Positions 5,755 through 7,190 of a stretch of DNA of 7,190 bases are shown in pieces (within the stretch, counting starts at the first letter, position 1; each line of letters opens with the position of its first letter). Both the position numbers and the translations under genes were made by a program. This stretch comes from Thermoplasmata archaeon. GTDB taxonomy: Archaea; Thermoplasmatota; Thermoplasmata; Thermoplasmatales; Thermoplasmataceae. The notes beneath the pieces are model-generated. The model was not told the DNA's origin and did not search any database. It saw nothing but the letters and a program-made list of their open reading frames with translations. Location: NCBI GenBank assembly GCA_021804185.1, contig JAJZKL010000049.1, positions 1 through 7,190 of the forward strand, read 5' to 3'.

Positions 5755-7190
5755 ATGAATGATGAGTATGATCTTGTTGAGCCACACGCTGCCATTATGA
5801 TAGAGTCACTCAGGGCATTTGGGTATGATCTCCGCACCGCAATAGCTGACTTAATTGATAATAGCATAACCGCTGGTGCTGAAAATATATGGCTAGATTT
5901 TTTCTGGAATGGAAGGGATTCATACATACGAGTTACTGACGATGGAATAGGCATGAGTGAACAAGATTTGGTTAATGCAATGCGACCCGGCAGTAAGAAT
6001 CCCCTCGAAAGCAGAGAAGCTACCGACCTAGGTAGATTTGGCTTGGGAATGAAAACTGCATCGTTCTCTCAATGCAAAAGAATGACTGTTGCTTCGAGAA
6101 CTTCAAATAGTTCTATGTCGGTGAGGAGATGGGACCTTGATTTTGTAGCTAAAATAGACAAATGGTCACTCTTAAAAGCCCCAGCCGCTGGTTCTGAACC
6201 GTTTTTTAACAAATTAAATGAGCTAGAACATGGAACAACCGTATTATGGGAAGTTTTGGATCGTGTTGTCGGTAATAGTTCTGTAAATGACAATAAAGCT
6301 TCCAGTCAGTTTTACAGGAATGTGAAAATAGTACAGAGTTACTTATCTATGGTTTTCCACAGATACATGGAGAATAGCAAAAGACCGCTCAAGATTTTTT
6401 TGAATGGTGAGGACGAAACTCACAGAATAGTTCCTTGGGACCCCTTTTCAGAAGATGCAAGTGCCATTATTGATTTTCCTGAAGATTCACTACACTATGG
6501 CGGTGACGTAATAAAAGTAAAAGGTTTTGTGCTTCCTCATAAGGACAAAATCTCTGAAAAAGAATACATTGAACTCGCAGGGACGGAAGGTTGGACCGCT
6601 CAACAAGGTTTCTACATTTACAGGAACAAGAGACTCTTGATGTATGGAAGCTGGCTGGGATTAGGAGACACTGCTGCTTGGACTAAAGAGGAACAATTCA
6701 AACTCGCCAGAATCAGGGTAGACATCCCTAATTCTCAGGATATAGACTGGCAAATAGACGTCAAAAAATCCACGGCTAAACCCCCACTTGCAATACGAGA
6801 TCGTCTGAGAGATCTTGCGGTAAAAGTACGAATTCAAGCTAGAAATGTTTTTGCCTATAGGGGTTCATATGGATCGAGAAATACGAAAGAACCTCTCAAG
6901 AGGGCTTGGTATTCAGTGTATTCTAATGGATCGCATTCGTATAAGATAGATAGAAGGCATCCTCTGGTTAAGCAAGCCTTGGAGCTTGATACGAATTACA
7001 AATCTTTGATCGAGGCTATGTTAGTTACTCTAGAAGAGACAGTACCGATTCAACAGATATGGCTCGATTCTGCAGAGAGGTCAGATGAAACCTCAAAACC
7101 GTTTGTGAATATAGATAAAGAAAAGATAGGGATTATAATTGAATTAACATTTAGAGCACTTCATGAAAAACAGGGCTTTTCAGCCGAAAC
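5755..7190 (+). CDS. GHKL ATPase (MutL/MORC-like) of a restriction-modification/defence locus, 3' end missing
   Basis: The frame stays open for 478 codons from ATG 5755 to the window end. The N-terminal GHKL domain is clear: N-box AIADLIDNSITAGA (29-42), G1 VTDDGIGM (60-67), an AM-PGS stretch (75-80), G2 DLGRFGLGMKTASFSQC (91-107) and G3 EHGTTV (158-163). An S5-like domain follows (about 195-345), with QQGFYIYRNKR (283-293) and IDVKKSTAKPP (334-344) carrying lysines where MutL-type proteins contact ATP phosphate. This matches the family of ATP-binding proteins, related to MutL and MORC, found beside cytosine methyltransferases, Vsr, Z1 helicases and nucleases. Such ATPases probably clamp on DNA and couple ATP binding to recruitment of a nuclease. 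D32 stands where MutL and GyrB have the general-base glutamate. No Shine-Dalgarno site precedes the ATG, and an in-frame stop (5734-5736) blocks a longer start. Confidence 0.88.
   Translation, partial: MNDEYDLVEPHAAIMIESLRAFGYDLRTAIADLIDNSITAGAENIWLDFFWNGRDSYIRVTDDGIGMSEQDLVNAMRPGSKNPLESREATDLGRFGLGMKTASFSQCKRMTVASRTSNSSMSVRRWDLDFVAKIDKWSLLKAPAAGSEPFFNKLNELEHGTTVLWEVLDRVVGNSSVNDNKASSQFYRNVKIVQSYLSMVFHRYMENSKRPLKIFLNGEDETHRIVPWDPFSEDASAIIDFPEDSLHYGGDVIKVKGFVLPHKDKISEKEYIELAGTEGWTAQQGFYIYRNKRLLMYGSWLGLGDTAAWTKEEQFKLARIRVDIPNSQDIDWQIDVKKSTAKPPLAIRDRLRDLAVKVRIQARNVFAYRGSYGSRNTKEPLKRAWYSVYSNGSHSYKIDRRHPLVKQALELDTNYKSLIEAMLVTLEETVPIQQIWLDSAERSDETSKPFVNIDKEKIGIIIELTFRALHEKQGFSAE

Noticed and set aside
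5755..7190. Assignment as a histidine kinase, Hsp90 or housekeeping MutL
   Set aside because: No phospho-accepting histidine domain or transmembrane sensor is seen. The N-terminus and S5-like motifs (QQGFYIYRNKR, DVKKSTAKPP) fit the restriction-associated ATPase family better than MutL or Hsp90.

Overview
The window looks archaeal, most likely from the Thermoplasmata (Thermoplasma/Ferroplasma-like acidophiles). The evidence is AT-rich TATA boxes about 25 bases before inferred transcription starts, a mix of leaderless genes and genes with GGAGG/GGTGA ribosome-binding sites, heavy use of ATA (Ile) and AGG/AGA (Arg) codons, and closely packed genes. The lineage is an inference from style; no marker gene is present.

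Left part (1-4672), moderate GC: the N-terminus of a minus-strand NAD-dependent sugar-nucleotide epimerase/dehydratase (1-177) is divergent from a DHA2-type 14-TM drug exporter (422-1870). The gap between them carries two perfect AT-rich dyads next to a candidate TATA box and two tandem GC-rich hairpins just before the ribosome-binding site, so the exporter looks tightly regulated. A two-gene ABC-2 exporter operon follows: a DrrA-like ATPase (1972-2811) and a permease (2801-3523) that overlaps it and starts with TTG. A second, shorter MFS transporter (3524-4672, minus strand) meets the permease with no intergenic base between the stop codons. Together this is an export-rich stretch. A 20-base exact repeat occurs at the left edge (inside the epimerase) and just after the DHA2 gene.

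Right part (4673-7190), clearly more AT-rich: after a roughly 360-base AT-rich gap come two genes with no Shine-Dalgarno sequence. The first (5036-5725) is a helix-hairpin-helix DNA glycosylase that resembles the archaeal G/T-mismatch glycosylase Mig more than MutY. The second (5755 to the window end, open) is a GHKL ATPase of the MutL/MORC-like type found in restriction-modification loci, with clear ATP-binding boxes and an S5-like second domain. In bacteria this ATPase family often sits with a cytosine-5 methyltransferase, the very-short-patch nuclease Vsr, a Z1 helicase-like protein, a PD-(D/E)XK nuclease and an AIPR protein. Here a glycosylase appears to take the place of Vsr, doing the same job (repairing T:G mismatches from deaminated 5-methylcytosine) with an unrelated fold. 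The window therefore probably contains the left edge of a horizontally acquired, methylation-linked anti-phage locus, and the methyltransferase, helicase and nuclease would lie past position 7190. That is the most interesting content of the window.
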